Shown: one piece after another, positions 5,746-14,003 of the stretch
Position numbering within the stretch: the stretch's first letter is position 1
Layout: each line of letters begins with the position of its first letter
Assembly (NCBI RefSeq): GCF_001183545.1
Contig: NZ_KQ236688.1
Span: 2,988,395 to 3,052,394, forward strand
Direction: 5' to 3'
DNA from: Cellvibrio sp. pealriver
Lineage (GTDB): Bacteria; Pseudomonadota; Gammaproteobacteria; Pseudomonadales; Cellvibrionaceae
DNA length: 64,000 bases
Made by a program: the position numbers and the translations under genes
The notes under the pieces: model-generated
What the model saw: only the letters and a program-made list of their open reading frames with translations
The model's database searches: none
What the model was told of the DNA's origin: nothing

Positions 5746-6717
5746 ATGTACAAATCCCCTTTCCTTTCCAGCATTTACGATGAAATGATGCGGCGGCGTT
5801 ATGCCAAACGCACGATTGAAACTTATCTTCATTGGATTAAGGGATTTATTCTATTTCACAACAAGCAGCACCCGAGCTTGTTAAGCGATAACGATGTCGA
5901 AACCTACCTCGATTTTTTAGTGCTTAAGCGCAACGTCGCAGGGCCTACGCAGGCTCTCGTTTTGAATGCATTGAATTTTCTTTATAAAGAAATTTTGCAG
6001 AAGCCGCTGTCACTGGAACTCAGATTTGTAAAAAGCCAAAAGCCGCGCAAATTACCTGTGGTGTTAACCCGCGACGAAATCAGCCAATTGTTTGCACAAA
6101 TCAGCGCTAACTATTATTTGCCTGCTGCGCTCATGTATGGAAGCGGGCTCAGGCTGATGGAGGCAGTTCGCTTGCGTGTTAAAGATATCGATTTTGATTA
6201 TTGCTGCGTGCGTGTTTGGAATGGAAAGGGTGGAAAACACCGCACAGTGACCTTGGCAGCGGAATTAAAAAATGCATTACAAAACCAGATAAAGCGCGCT
6301 GAAAGTTTTTTAGCGCACGATCTGAACAACCCGGATTATGATGGTGTCTGGCTGCCTCATGCATTGAGGAGAAAATATCTTGCTGCAAGTAAATCGCTCG
6401 ATTGGCAATATTTATTTCCGTCAGATCGCTTAAGCAATGACCCGGAAGATAATGCATTACGCCGTCATCATATCGATGAAACAGGCTTACAAAAAGCGAT
6501 TAAAAGCGCTTCGCATAAAGCAGAGATTCGGAAAATAGTGAGTGCACACACGCTGCGCCATTCTTTTGCTACACACCTGCTTGCTTCGGGGGCAGACATT
6601 CGCACCGTGCAAGACCAGTTAGGTCATACCGATGTAAAAACAACACAAATTTACACGCACGTATTACAGATGGGCGGCAACGCTGTCAGAAGTCCGTTTT
6701 CAAGTTTAGGGGTTTAA
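5746..6717 (+). CDS. intI: Integron integrase (tyrosine recombinase)
   Basis: This 323-residue tyrosine recombinase catalyses site-specific insertion and excision of cassettes between attC and attI. The N-terminal SAM-like core-binding domain covers about residues 1-90. The catalytic domain shows GSGLRLMEAVRLR (first Arg), then HTLRHSFATHLL (His and second Arg) and LGHTDVKTTQIYTHV with the nucleophile Tyr. The insert DGVWLPHALRRKYLAA near residues 200-215 is the extra helix that separates IntI from ordinary XerC/D. The gene faces away from the cassettes, as in all integrons. No frameshift or missing catalytic residue is seen, so it should be functional. A LexA box in its promoter predicts SOS control. 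Confidence 0.95.
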   Translation: MYKSPFLSSIYDEMMRRRYAKRTIETYLHWIKGFILFHNKQHPSLLSDNDVETYLDFLVLKRNVAGPTQALVLNALNFLYKEILQKPLSLELRFVKSQKPRKLPVVLTRDEISQLFAQISANYYLPAALMYGSGLRLMEAVRLRVKDIDFDYCCVRVWNGKGGKHRTVTLAAELKNALQNQIKRAESFLAHDLNNPDYDGVWLPHALRRKYLAASKSLDWQYLFPSDRLSNDPEDNALRRHHIDETGLQKAIKSASHKAEIRKIVSAHTLRHSFATHLLASGADIRTVQDQLGHTDVKTTQIYTHVLQMGGNAVRSPFSSLGV

Positions 6718-6721
6718 CAAC

Positions 6722-7447
6722 TTACGGCTTATGGCGCTTGATGGCTTGCTGCAATTGGCTGAGTGTTACGCTGCGCGCAAGCTCCTGGCTTTTGCGGATA
6801 TGTTTGGTCATGGTTTTGCGTGCTTGCGATTTGTTTTTGTCGCGGATTAATTGGCAAATTGAAAAATGCTCTTCGCAAGTTTCAATCACTGATTGGCGAT
6901 CAGGGAACCCTAACCGGCGCAAAATGCGGATGTTGTTATTGATGTCGCGCAAATAATTGGCAAGCACTGGATTACCGCTACCAATGGCAATGCCGATGTG
7001 AAAGGCCTCTTCGCGCGCTTTTATTTCTTCCATATCCAACTCGTCATCCAAACGCTCGGCATTCCAGTCTTCTTGCAATGCATCCAGATCATCGTCATTC
7101 ATATGGTCGCAAGCCAACTCTACGGCGCTGGCCTCAAGCATGATACGCACATCGTAATATTGGCTGATGGTTTCAATATCCACCGAGCGCACAAAACAAC
7201 CCTGCTTGGGCATGATGGTGATCTGCCCTTCCGTTTCCAAACGCTGCAAGGCGGCGCGCACTGGCGTGCGGCTTACTTGAAAATCATCGGCGATTTCTGA
7301 TTCCGTAATACGGGTACCCGGATAGATTTCAAAATCGATAATCTTTTTTTTGAGCTGGTCATAGACCAATTGTGCGGCTGATTTCGGGGTAGTCAAAACA
7401 CCTGCTCCAGTTGTGGAATTGCGCTGGCTGAACGCCTCTACTGGCAT
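6722..7447 (-). CDS. GntR family transcriptional regulator, FCD subfamily
   Basis: A 241-residue regulator with a winged helix at residues 24-90 (SEIADDFQVSRTPVRAALQRLETEG) and a helical FCD ligand domain at about 98-225. The FCD domain has an Asp and His set (DVR, AFH, EEHFSI) that usually binds a metal and a carboxylate effector. It is divergent from the channel-hydrolase-permease genes starting at 7763 and is their likely regulator. Two palindromes fitting the FCD consensus lie between them at 7659-7668 and 7686-7695. It converges on intI with a 4-base gap. The ligand is unknown but should be a product of the neighbouring amide hydrolases. Confidence 0.9.
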   Translation of the reverse strand: MPVEAFSQRNSTTGAGVLTTPKSAAQLVYDQLKKKIIDFEIYPGTRITESEIADDFQVSRTPVRAALQRLETEGQITIMPKQGCFVRSVDIETISQYYDVRIMLEASAVELACDHMNDDDLDALQEDWNAERLDDELDMEEIKAREEAFHIGIAIGSGNPVLANYLRDINNNIRILRRLGFPDRQSVIETCEEHFSICQLIRDKNKSQARKTMTKHIRKSQELARSVTLSQLQQAIKRHKP

Positions 7448-7658
7448 GGTAGGCGAGCCTCCCCACCTTGTAAACCAAACACCCTTCCAAGGGGAGTTAC
7501 AAGCACAGTATCAGTGCACAAATAAATAGCATCGCTGCTTTATAGCGCCCACGCCACAAACCCAGGTAGCGGGCAACCGCTATAACTCCCCCCAAAAACT
7601 CATGCTTTTTCAAACACCTACACCAAACAGATTGAGCCCTATTGCCTGCTGGCACAGC

Positions 7659-7668
7659 TTGTGCACAA
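7659..7668. promoter_or_regulatory. Candidate GntR/FCD operator 1 (TTGTGCACAA)
   Basis: TTGTGCACAA is a perfect ten-base palindrome that fits the FCD-type consensus TNGTNNNACNA loosely and shares TTGTNNACAA with the second site. It lies 104 bases before the channel gene start. The 315 bp between the divergent genes hold no other clear structure. Confidence 0.5.
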
Positions 7669-7684
7669 CATAAATCAGAGCAAC

Positions 7685-7696
7685 GTTGTATACAAC
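7685..7696. promoter_or_regulatory. Candidate GntR/FCD operator 2 (GTTGTATACAAC)
   Basis: A perfect twelve-base palindrome whose inner TTGTATACAA matches sites known for FCD-type GntR proteins. Its centre lies 27 bases from that of operator 1, so two dimers could bind on nearly the same face of the DNA. It is 67 bases before the ATG at 7763. Confidence 0.55.
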
Positions 7697-7762
7697 AATG
7701 TTTTATTAAGTCAGGAATCACTACAAGCCAAACTGCATAATCAGAACAATGAGGAGCCCGAG

Positions 7763-8542
7763 ATGCACCATGCCAATAGCCGTCACCCCGTTTCTTCCCC
7801 CCGCTTGTGCCGCGGCCTTTTGGCCTGCGGCGCGTTTTTTTGCGCACTGCTGGCTAACACGGCCACCTATGCCGACGCACGCTGGAGCAGTACTAATTTT
7901 CAATATCACTATGGCACCGAATATGAGCTGGGCGATGAAGAGCGCAGCCTGATTACGCTTGAGCATGCGAGCGGCTGGAAATATGGCGATAACTTTTTCT
8001 TTGTGGATATAACCAACCCCGACCGCACCGGCGAGCTGACCGAGACCGGTTATTACGGCGAAATTTCCCCGCGCCTGAGCCTTGGAAAAATCACCGGCAA
8101 GGATTTATCGGCGGGCATCATTCAGGATTTTTTAATCACCAGCACCATGGAAATTGGCGAGGGTTTTCACACCTACCTTTACGGTTTTGCCGTGGATCTA
8201 AAACTACCCAAATTCAATTTTTTCCAAATCAATTGGTATGCGCGCAATGAAGTGAGTTTTGGTACCGAGCTTGGGCAACAAATCACACTCGCGTGGGGAA
8301 TGCCGTTTGAAATTGGTAAAGCGAAATTCAGCTTTGAAGGCTTTTTTGATTACGCGTGGGATGTAGGCCCCGCTGAAGACAACATTATTACCCAACCGCG
8401 TTTGCTGTTGGATGTGGGCTCACTGTGGGATTCACCCGGTGTAATTCAGGCCGGGATTGAATACCAAATCTGGCGAAATAAATTCGGCATTGATGGCATT
8501 GATGAAAACTTTCCCGAGTTAATGGTCAAGTGGATTTTTTAA
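7763..8542 (+). CDS. Tsx-like nucleoside-specific outer-membrane channel protein
   Basis: A 259-residue protein with a signal peptide (MHHANSRHP through [10 protein letters not shown]) followed by alternating amphipathic strands rich in aromatic residues, ending in WIF as outer-membrane barrels do. The pattern, including [43 protein letters not shown], is that of Tsx-type channels. The start at 7763 is chosen because GAGGAG lies six bases before it. The in-frame ATG at 7661 would add 34 residues before the signal peptide. It is the first gene of an operon with hydrolase, permease, hydrolase and cupin, so it probably admits the same small nitrogen compound across the outer membrane. Confidence 0.85.
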   Translation: MHHANSRHPVSSPRLCRGLLACGAFFCALLANTATYADARWSSTNFQYHYGTEYELGDEERSLITLEHASGWKYGDNFFFVDITNPDRTGELTETGYYGEISPRLSLGKITGKDLSAGIIQDFLITSTMEIGEGFHTYLYGFAVDLKLPKFNFFQINWYARNEVSFGTELGQQITLAWGMPFEIGKAKFSFEGFFDYAWDVGPAEDNIITQPRLLLDVGSLWDSPGVIQAGIEYQIWRNKFGIDGIDENFPELMVKWIF

Positions 8543-8543
8543 A

Positions 8544-9233
8544 ATGATCAGTTTAAGTGCGCAACCCGAAGCAATTGATTTATCACTCGCACACACCGCG
8601 CTGATAATTATTGATATGCAACGGGATTTTCTTGAGCCAGGTGGTTTTGGTGCGAGCCTTGGTAATGATGTGAGTTTATTGCGCTCAGCAATTGCGCCTT
8701 GCCAAGCCTTGCTGAATGCGGCGCGCGCGATAGGCATGTTGGTTATTCATACGCGTGAAGGACACCTGCCTGATCTTAGCGATGCGCCACCGGCAAAAAT
8801 TATGCGCGGCAAACCGGAGCTGCGTATCGGCAGCAGCGGGCCCATGGGCCGAGTGTTGGTGCGCGGTGAACCCGGCCACGCGATTATTCCGGAGCTCGCA
8901 CCTATCACCAGTGAGGTGATTATCGACAAGCCAGGAAAGGGCGCTTTTTATCGCACCGAATTAAATGATGTGCTGCAAGAAAATCGTATCGAAAATGTAT
9001 TGGTGTGCGGTGTCACTACCGAAGTCTGTGTGCACACCACCGTTCGCGAAGGCAATGATCGCGGTTATCGCTGTGTAGTGGTGGGCGATGCCTGCGCCTC
9101 CTATTTTCCTGAGTTTCATCGCGTTGCCTTGGCGATGGTCTCTGCACAAGGCGGTATTTTTGGTTGGGTCAGCAACAGCACCGCTGTCGTTTCTGCGCTC
9201 ACACAAACATATAAAACCACGTCACTCACCTAA
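8544..9233 (+). CDS. Isochorismatase-fold cysteine amidohydrolase (possible triuret hydrolase)
   Basis: A 229-residue hydrolase with the catalytic triad of the family: Asp in [11 protein letters not shown] (about residue 24), Lys in [11 protein letters not shown] (about residue 130) and Cys in [11 protein letters not shown] (about residue 166), preceded by the expected cis-peptide region. Such enzymes cleave ureido or carbamoyl amides. It begins one base after the stop of the channel gene, so translation is coupled. It is related to the second hydrolase at 10909, with which it shares [22 protein letters not shown] and IIDKPGKG. If the second is biuret hydrolase, this one could act upstream, for instance on triuret. 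Biuret, ureidoacrylate and carbamoylsarcosine are alternatives. Confidence 0.8.
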   Translation: MISLSAQPEAIDLSLAHTALIIIDMQRDFLEPGGFGASLGNDVSLLRSAIAPCQALLNAARAIGMLVIHTREGHLPDLSDAPPAKIMRGKPELRIGSSGPMGRVLVRGEPGHAIIPELAPITSEVIIDKPGKGAFYRTELNDVLQENRIENVLVCGVTTEVCVHTTVREGNDRGYRCVVVGDACASYFPEFHRVALAMVSAQGGIFGWVSNSTAVVSALTQTYKTTSLT

Positions 9234-9293
9234 TTTTTAATTTTAATTTTTTATCCCTGTCATTTTTATCCCTATAAACAGGAGCGCCGCATC

Positions 9294-10886
9294 ATGAAAA
9301 GTAATGTAAAACTCTGGGTTCCAGGAGATTGGAATGCGCTTTTTGGTTTCGGTACAAACATTCTGGTAAATTTATTGGTGTTAACGGGTTTGCTGCGTTT
9401 TGTATTGCAAATGCCGGATGACATTGTATTTGGTCGCATATTGCCTGCGGTGGGCTTAATGATGTGTTTAAGCACAACTTATTACGCTTACCTCGCATAC
9501 AAATTGGCAAAAGAAACCGGGCGAACCAATGTGTGCGCATTGCCTTCCGGCATTAGCGTGCCGCATATGTTTGTGGTGGTATTTGTAATTATGTTGCCGA
9601 TATCACTCACCACCGGTGACCCCATTAAAGGTTGGGAGGCCGGATTAACTTGGGTATTCGTGCAAAGTTTTGTGCTGATGCTCGGTGGATACATCGCCCC
9701 TTACATTCGTAAAATTACACCACGCGCTGCATTGCTCGGCACACTCGCCGGTGTTTCCATCGCATTTATTTCATTGCGCCCCGCACTGGAAATGTTTATG
9801 ACACCAGTAATTGGTGTTGTGTGTTTTGCCATTATTTTATTGAGTTGGTTTGGCGGCGTGCGCTACTTCAAAGGAATTCCTGCCGGGCTGGTGGCAATTG
9901 CAGTGGGAACATTAATTGCCTGGGGTTCAACCGCAATCGGTTTGAATTTTGGTGGATTAAGTTTGGACAACCTCACCCAGTCGCTTACCAGTTTTGGTTT
10001 TTCTGTTCCTATCCCTGCCGTTGGTCATGTGTTTTCCGGATTCGAATTTATTGGAATTATTTTAGTCACTGCAATTCCCTTCGGTATTTACGATTTAGTT
10101 GAAGCGATGGACAACGTTGAGAGCGCTGCAGTCGCGGGCGATAGTTACCCAACCACGCGCGTGCTGACTGCCGATGGTGTAATCAGTTTAATTGGTTGCT
10201 GCATGGGCAATCCGTTTATCAATGCTGTTTATATCGGGCACCCCGGTTGGAAATCCATGGGCGGGCGCATCGGCTACTCAGCGGTTACGGGCATCGTCGT
10301 ACTGCTGTTGTGTTGGTTGGGAATCATCGCCGTATTTTCATCCGCAATTCCTGTGGTCGCGATCTCACCTATCTTGCTTTACATCGGCATGCTCATCGGT
10401 TCACAAGCGTTTCAGGAAACCCCCAAGTCTCACGCACCGGCCATTATTGTTTCACTCATGCCGCACCTTGCAGCCTGGGGAAAATTGCAAATCGATAATG
10501 TACTCAATGCAGCAGGCACCAATGCCGCAGCGGTTGGTATGGACAAGCTCGCACAGAATGGTGTGCTCTATGAAGGTTTATCGGTGTTGGGTGGCGGTGC
10601 AATTCTCGGTGGCCTCATGCTCGGTGCGATCACGGCATTTATTATTGATCGCAGTTTTGTTAAAGCTGGATTATTTGCCTGTGCAAGTTCGGTATTAACC
10701 TTTTTCGGTTTGATGCACGGTGAAGCCATTGGTATTGCAGAATCGCCTACCGTTGCATTTGCTTATCTCGCTGTTGCCGGTGTGTTGTTCGCTTGTGCAA
10801 AGTTTGGCACAGCAGCAAGCACACTGCCGGAAAGCGATGATAAACATGAGCATCTTGATCGCGATGCCATTGAACCAGCGCACTGA
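9294..10886 (+). CDS. NCS2/AzgA-like nucleobase permease family protein
   Basis: A 530-residue inner-membrane transporter with about 12-14 helices. The N-terminal [23 protein letters not shown] and the mid-region [58 protein letters not shown] resemble NCS2/AzgA permeases for purines, where the EAMDNVE-like segment carries substrate-binding residues. The C-terminus is a short, charged His- and Asp-rich tail. The gene lies between two amidohydrolases in one operon and should import their substrate or a related heterocycle. A likely ribosome-binding site, AGGAG, precedes the ATG by about nine bases. Confidence 0.8.
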   Translation: MKSNVKLWVPGDWNALFGFGTNILVNLLVLTGLLRFVLQMPDDIVFGRILPAVGLMMCLSTTYYAYLAYKLAKETGRTNVCALPSGISVPHMFVVVFVIMLPISLTTGDPIKGWEAGLTWVFVQSFVLMLGGYIAPYIRKITPRAALLGTLAGVSIAFISLRPALEMFMTPVIGVVCFAIILLSWFGGVRYFKGIPAGLVAIAVGTLIAWGSTAIGLNFGGLSLDNLTQSLTSFGFSVPIPAVGHVFSGFEFIGIILVTAIPFGIYDLVEAMDNVESAAVAGDSYPTTRVLTADGVISLIGCCMGNPFINAVYIGHPGWKSMGGRIGYSAVTGIVVLLLCWLGIIAVFSSAIPVVAISPILLYIGMLIGSQAFQETPKSHAPAIIVSLMPHLAAWGKLQIDNVLNAAGTNAAAVGMDKLAQNGVLYEGLSVLGGGAILGGLMLGAITAFIIDRSFVKAGLFACASSVLTFFGLMHGEAIGIAESPTVAFAYLAVAGVLFACAKFGTAASTLPESDDKHEHLDRDAIEPAH

Positions 10887-10908
10887 AACAGGACAGGAGA
10901 ACACCGCT

Positions 10909-11592
10909 ATGAGTACGCCACTTTTCATTAATAGCACGCCTTATAAATGGCCTTATGATGGCAACCTTCGCCCGGATAATACCGCGCTGATCATTATCGA
11001 TATGCAGACGGATTTTTGCGGCAAAGGCGGCTATGTAGACACCATGGGTTATGACATTAATTTAACCCGTGCGCCGATTGAACCGCTGCGAAAATTATTG
11101 CCCACCATGCGCACGGCCGGTTTTCATATTATTCACACGCGTGAAGGCCACAGGCCAGACCTTGCTGATTTGCCCGCAAACAAGCGCTGGCGCTCACGGC
11201 AAATTGGCGCGGGCATTGGCGATGAAGGTCCTTGCGGAAAAATTTTAATTCGCGGAGAACCAGGCTGGGAGATTATTCCCGAGCTCGCACCTATCGCCGG
11301 TGAAATTATTATCGACAAACCGGGCAAAGGTTCTTTCTACGCAACCGATTTGGAAATGGTTCTGCATTTGCGCGGAATCAGCAACATTATCCTCACCGGT
11401 ATCACCACCGATGTCTGCGTACACACCACCATGCGCGAGGCAAATGATCGCGGCTTTGAATGTGTGTTGCTTGCCGATTGTTGTGCGGCAACAGACCCGG
11501 AAAACCATAAGGCCGCGCTCGCGATGATTCATATGCAAGGCGGCGTATTCGGCGCAGTGGCTAACTCGGCTGATATTCTTCACATATTATAA
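10909..11592 (+). CDS. biuH: Biuret hydrolase-like cysteine amidohydrolase
   Basis: A 227-residue isochorismatase-fold enzyme. Triad: Asp in [16 protein letters not shown], Lys in [11 protein letters not shown], Cys in [19 protein letters not shown]. The segments [35 protein letters not shown] and [20 protein letters not shown] are, from memory, close to the biuret hydrolase of Rhizobium. That enzyme converts biuret to allophanate and ammonia. No allophanate hydrolase is in this window, so it would have to be elsewhere. The ATG at 10909 follows GGACAGGAGAACACC; a longer frame from 10720 lies inside the permease gene and is not used. The symbol is by resemblance only. Confidence 0.75.
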   Translation: MSTPLFINSTPYKWPYDGNLRPDNTALIIIDMQTDFCGKGGYVDTMGYDINLTRAPIEPLRKLLPTMRTAGFHIIHTREGHRPDLADLPANKRWRSRQIGAGIGDEGPCGKILIRGEPGWEIIPELAPIAGEIIIDKPGKGSFYATDLEMVLHLRGISNIILTGITTDVCVHTTMREANDRGFECVLLADCCAATDPENHKAALAMIHMQGGVFGAVANSADILHIL

Positions 11593-11661
11593 AAATAGAT
11601 TTTCTTAAAAATATTTTCAAAAACCAGACAACAATCCTTTCCGAAAAAACAGGAGTCACGT

Positions 11662-12033
11662 GTGGAAAAAAATTTGGTATGGACAGATTTATTAAACAGG
11701 AACTTTGATGCGCCGGAATATCAGTGGCAAGCATTCCGCAACGGTGTAGGCATATTGCCATTGCATGGCGACCCACAAGGTTGCTCATGCGCTTTGTTGC
11801 GTTATCACCCTGGAGCAAAAATTCCACGACACCTACACACCGGCGTGGAATTTTTATTGATTTTGCGCGGCAGCCAGCGCGATGAACGCGGTGAATATCA
11901 CCAGGGGACTTTTTTAATCAATCCCGCTCAAACCAGTCATGCGATTGTCAGTGATGACGGTTGTGTGGTGTTGGCGGTATGGGAGAAGCCTGTTAGGTTT
12001 GTAAGTGACCGAGTAAATATTATTAACGATTGA
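11662..12033 (+). CDS. ChrR-like cupin domain protein
   Basis: A 123-residue single-domain cupin. The metal motif appears as PGAKIPRHLHTGVEFLLILRG, where two His and a Glu are ligands, with a second half near residues 95-105 (QTSHAIV). Cupins of this type resemble the C-terminal domain of anti-sigma factor ChrR and bind a divalent metal. It starts at a GTG (11662) with AGGAG six bases upstream. It is the last gene of the hydrolase-permease operon, 69 bases after the second hydrolase. It may be an accessory enzyme or a sensor. The role is not evident. Confidence 0.75.
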   Translation: MEKNLVWTDLLNRNFDAPEYQWQAFRNGVGILPLHGDPQGCSCALLRYHPGAKIPRHLHTGVEFLLILRGSQRDERGEYHQGTFLINPAQTSHAIVSDDGCVVLAVWEKPVRFVSDRVNIIND

Positions 12034-12090
12034 TCTGTAGCGCGTATGATTCAGGGCGGACTACTGAGGTCATCTTTTCAGCTTGAGGAT

Positions 12091-12627
12091 CTACTCGTCA
12101 CGAACCAATAATAGAGCCAGGTTTTGTCTCTTGGTATTGGTAAACGTCCTGCCCGACAAATAACTCCACGCTTGATCAGTCTGACCTGCGCCTCCATTAT
12201 TTACAGCTGAAGTTGAAGACCATAAATACGTATCATCAAATGGAAATAAAGTTGCATTGAAAGAGGTTCTGCATTGCACCTCATGAAGGGAGCCCAACTC
12301 AGATATGCTAGGTAGCCTCCAATCAGAATAATCGGCAAAACTAAATGCTCTTGTTAAAGTAATAGCATCAGACCAAGAATAATATGCTGGCTCACCAACA
12401 CAAACATTTTCAATCAATGTTTGACCTACCAAGCACCTCATCCAAGTTGACTTAGTAATCTTGTTAGTAATAGTCCCATCGTTATTAATAATAAAATTAT
12501 CAACTTGTATACTTGACGGGATAGCCACACTAGTAGGCTCTATGCAGTCACCTAAAGAAACATTAGAAAATAAAATAATATTGAATACTATAATATTAAT
12601 TTTTTGGCTTGATTTAATTACTCGCAA
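12091..12627 (-). CDS. DUF1566 (Lcl C-terminal) domain exported protein
   Basis: A 178-residue protein with an N-terminal hydrophobic segment (residues 9-26) likely to be a signal peptide. It then has the DUF1566 pattern: DGTITNKITKSTWMRC, SWSDAITLTRAFSFADYSDWRLPSISELGSL and YLWSSTSAV, ending LALLLVRDE. This beta-rich domain is found in many secreted proteins of unknown role and contains cysteines that may pair. It follows the larger DUF1566 lipoprotein with an 11-base gap, so the two are probably one operon. Base composition is visibly richer in A and T than the flanking genes. Confidence 0.8.
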   Translation of the reverse strand: MRVIKSSQKINIIVFNIILFSNVSLGDCIEPTSVAIPSSIQVDNFIINNDGTITNKITKSTWMRCLVGQTLIENVCVGEPAYYSWSDAITLTRAFSFADYSDWRLPSISELGSLHEVQCRTSFNATLFPFDDTYLWSSTSAVNNGGAGQTDQAWSYLSGRTFTNTKRQNLALLLVRDE

Positions 12628-12638
12628 TTTAAATTTCC

Positions 12639-13799
12639 TTAAGGTTTTTGACGCACTAATCTGATTCGACCAAAATTACGCTTAACATCTAGATTAACGT
12701 GCCCGTTTGAAAATTCAACGCCCCAGGCACTCAATCCAACTGAAATTCCCGTACCAGTTGATGATGACCAAGTCCAATTAAAATAATTTGATGGTGGTGC
12801 ATTGCGAAAAAAATTCACATCAGTAGCAGGGTATATTCGCCCATAATTAATAATTGTTTTTAATTCATTAATTGTTGGAATTGACCAATCATTGAAACCG
12901 CATAACCCCTGGGAATTTACGGCGCTCAAATAAGAAAATGTGTCGCAATCACTACCAACACAACTCCCTTGATTCCGGACACCCTCGTCACCACCATTTG
13001 ACGCTGGGTTTGGGTCGTACCAAGTGTAATAGTTATTCGCATCACGCAAACCTCCATCACTTGTTTTTTCCTCCCAAAGCAAATTGGTAACATTATCGAG
13101 AACACAGCTCCACTTCTCTGCATTGTCTGGCAACTCGTTACCATTCGCATCTATCTTAGTAAAATCAAAACCTGCTGTACCTGAACCAATTTTCACCAAA
13201 TACCCCGAACGATATTGCGCATCACGGCCATAATCCCCATCCTGCCCGAAGAAATCTGCCTGCGGACAAGTTAAATAAATGAAATCTATATCTGCGCACC
13301 AATCGACACCGGTATCATTAATTTTGCCTGATCCTCGAACAGGAAACTGAAGGAGAGGCTGGGGGATTGCACTAACTTCATCACTTGGGGGACTTTCACC
13401 AAGCACATTCAATGCCGTGACAACAAAATACAACCTAGTTCCGTTTTGTAAATTATTCAGGGTAAAAAAAGAGGGAGTTACATTTTCCATACGATTTAAA
13501 GCTGCCAATTGGCCAAATTTACTTGGGTCTATATTTGGCTCAATGGAGTAATAAAGATTATAGGAGTCAGCATTATTAACGGTAAACCAACTAAGCGTAA
13601 CACTATTGTTACCGGCAGCCACACGCATTGCACGAGGAGAATCCAAACTAGGTGAGCTAGATTGAGCATATGAACTCGATTGAAAACTCGAATTTACCTG
13701 ACTAGTTGACGATGAGCTTGTCGAGCCCGAACCACCTCCACAGCCACTTGTAATGACACATATCGCCAACATAAAAAATAAATCAATACAATACCTCAT
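12639..13799 (-). CDS. DUF1566 lipoprotein with fibronectin type III domain
   Basis: A 386-residue protein starting MRYCIDLFFMLAICVITSGC, where ITSGC is a lipobox, so it is probably lipid-anchored. A Ser-rich linker (residues 20-55) leads to a fibronectin type III domain (about 57-150: NNSVTLSWFTVNNADSYNLY). A DUF1566 domain follows (about 240-386), with NVTNLLWEEKTSDGG, WYDPNPASN, CGFNDWSIPTINELKTI and a C-terminal RIRLVRQKP. The start at 13799 is chosen for the lipobox and an AGGA nine bases upstream. The ATG at 13910 would bury the signal sequence. Cell-surface binding or display is likely. The AT-rich composition suggests acquired DNA. Confidence 0.8.
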   Translation of the reverse strand: MRYCIDLFFMLAICVITSGCGGGSGSTSSSSTSQVNSSFQSSSYAQSSSPSLDSPRAMRVAAGNNSVTLSWFTVNNADSYNLYYSIEPNIDPSKFGQLAALNRMENVTPSFFTLNNLQNGTRLYFVVTALNVLGESPPSDEVSAIPQPLLQFPVRGSGKINDTGVDWCADIDFIYLTCPQADFFGQDGDYGRDAQYRSGYLVKIGSGTAGFDFTKIDANGNELPDNAEKWSCVLDNVTNLLWEEKTSDGGLRDANNYYTWYDPNPASNGGDEGVRNQGSCVGSDCDTFSYLSAVNSQGLCGFNDWSIPTINELKTIINYGRIYPATDVNFFRNAPPSNYFNWTWSSSTGTGISVGLSAWGVEFSNGHVNLDVKRNFGRIRLVRQKP

Positions 13800-14003
13800 A
13801 CATTTACATCCTATCCATAATAAATATTTTAAATATCCAACTTTTCCGAGTGCTTTCCGAAGAAAAACGCTACACAAGCTAGTAGCGATATAATTAATCA
13901 AGTCCAGCACAGCGACTCTATTACTTCAATTGCGCTTTGATTTTCTGAGATGGATGCTATAAGGATGGTACTACGCCACTGTAATTATGCCAACAAGAGA
14001 AGT

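Noticed and set aside
6179-6457. 92-codon - strand frame inside intI
   Set aside because: It is antisense to a conserved integrase and has no independent support.
9272-10937. Several long antisense or alternative frames within the NCS2 permease gene
   Set aside because: These follow from the GC skew of third positions in the permease. None has a recognisable domain.
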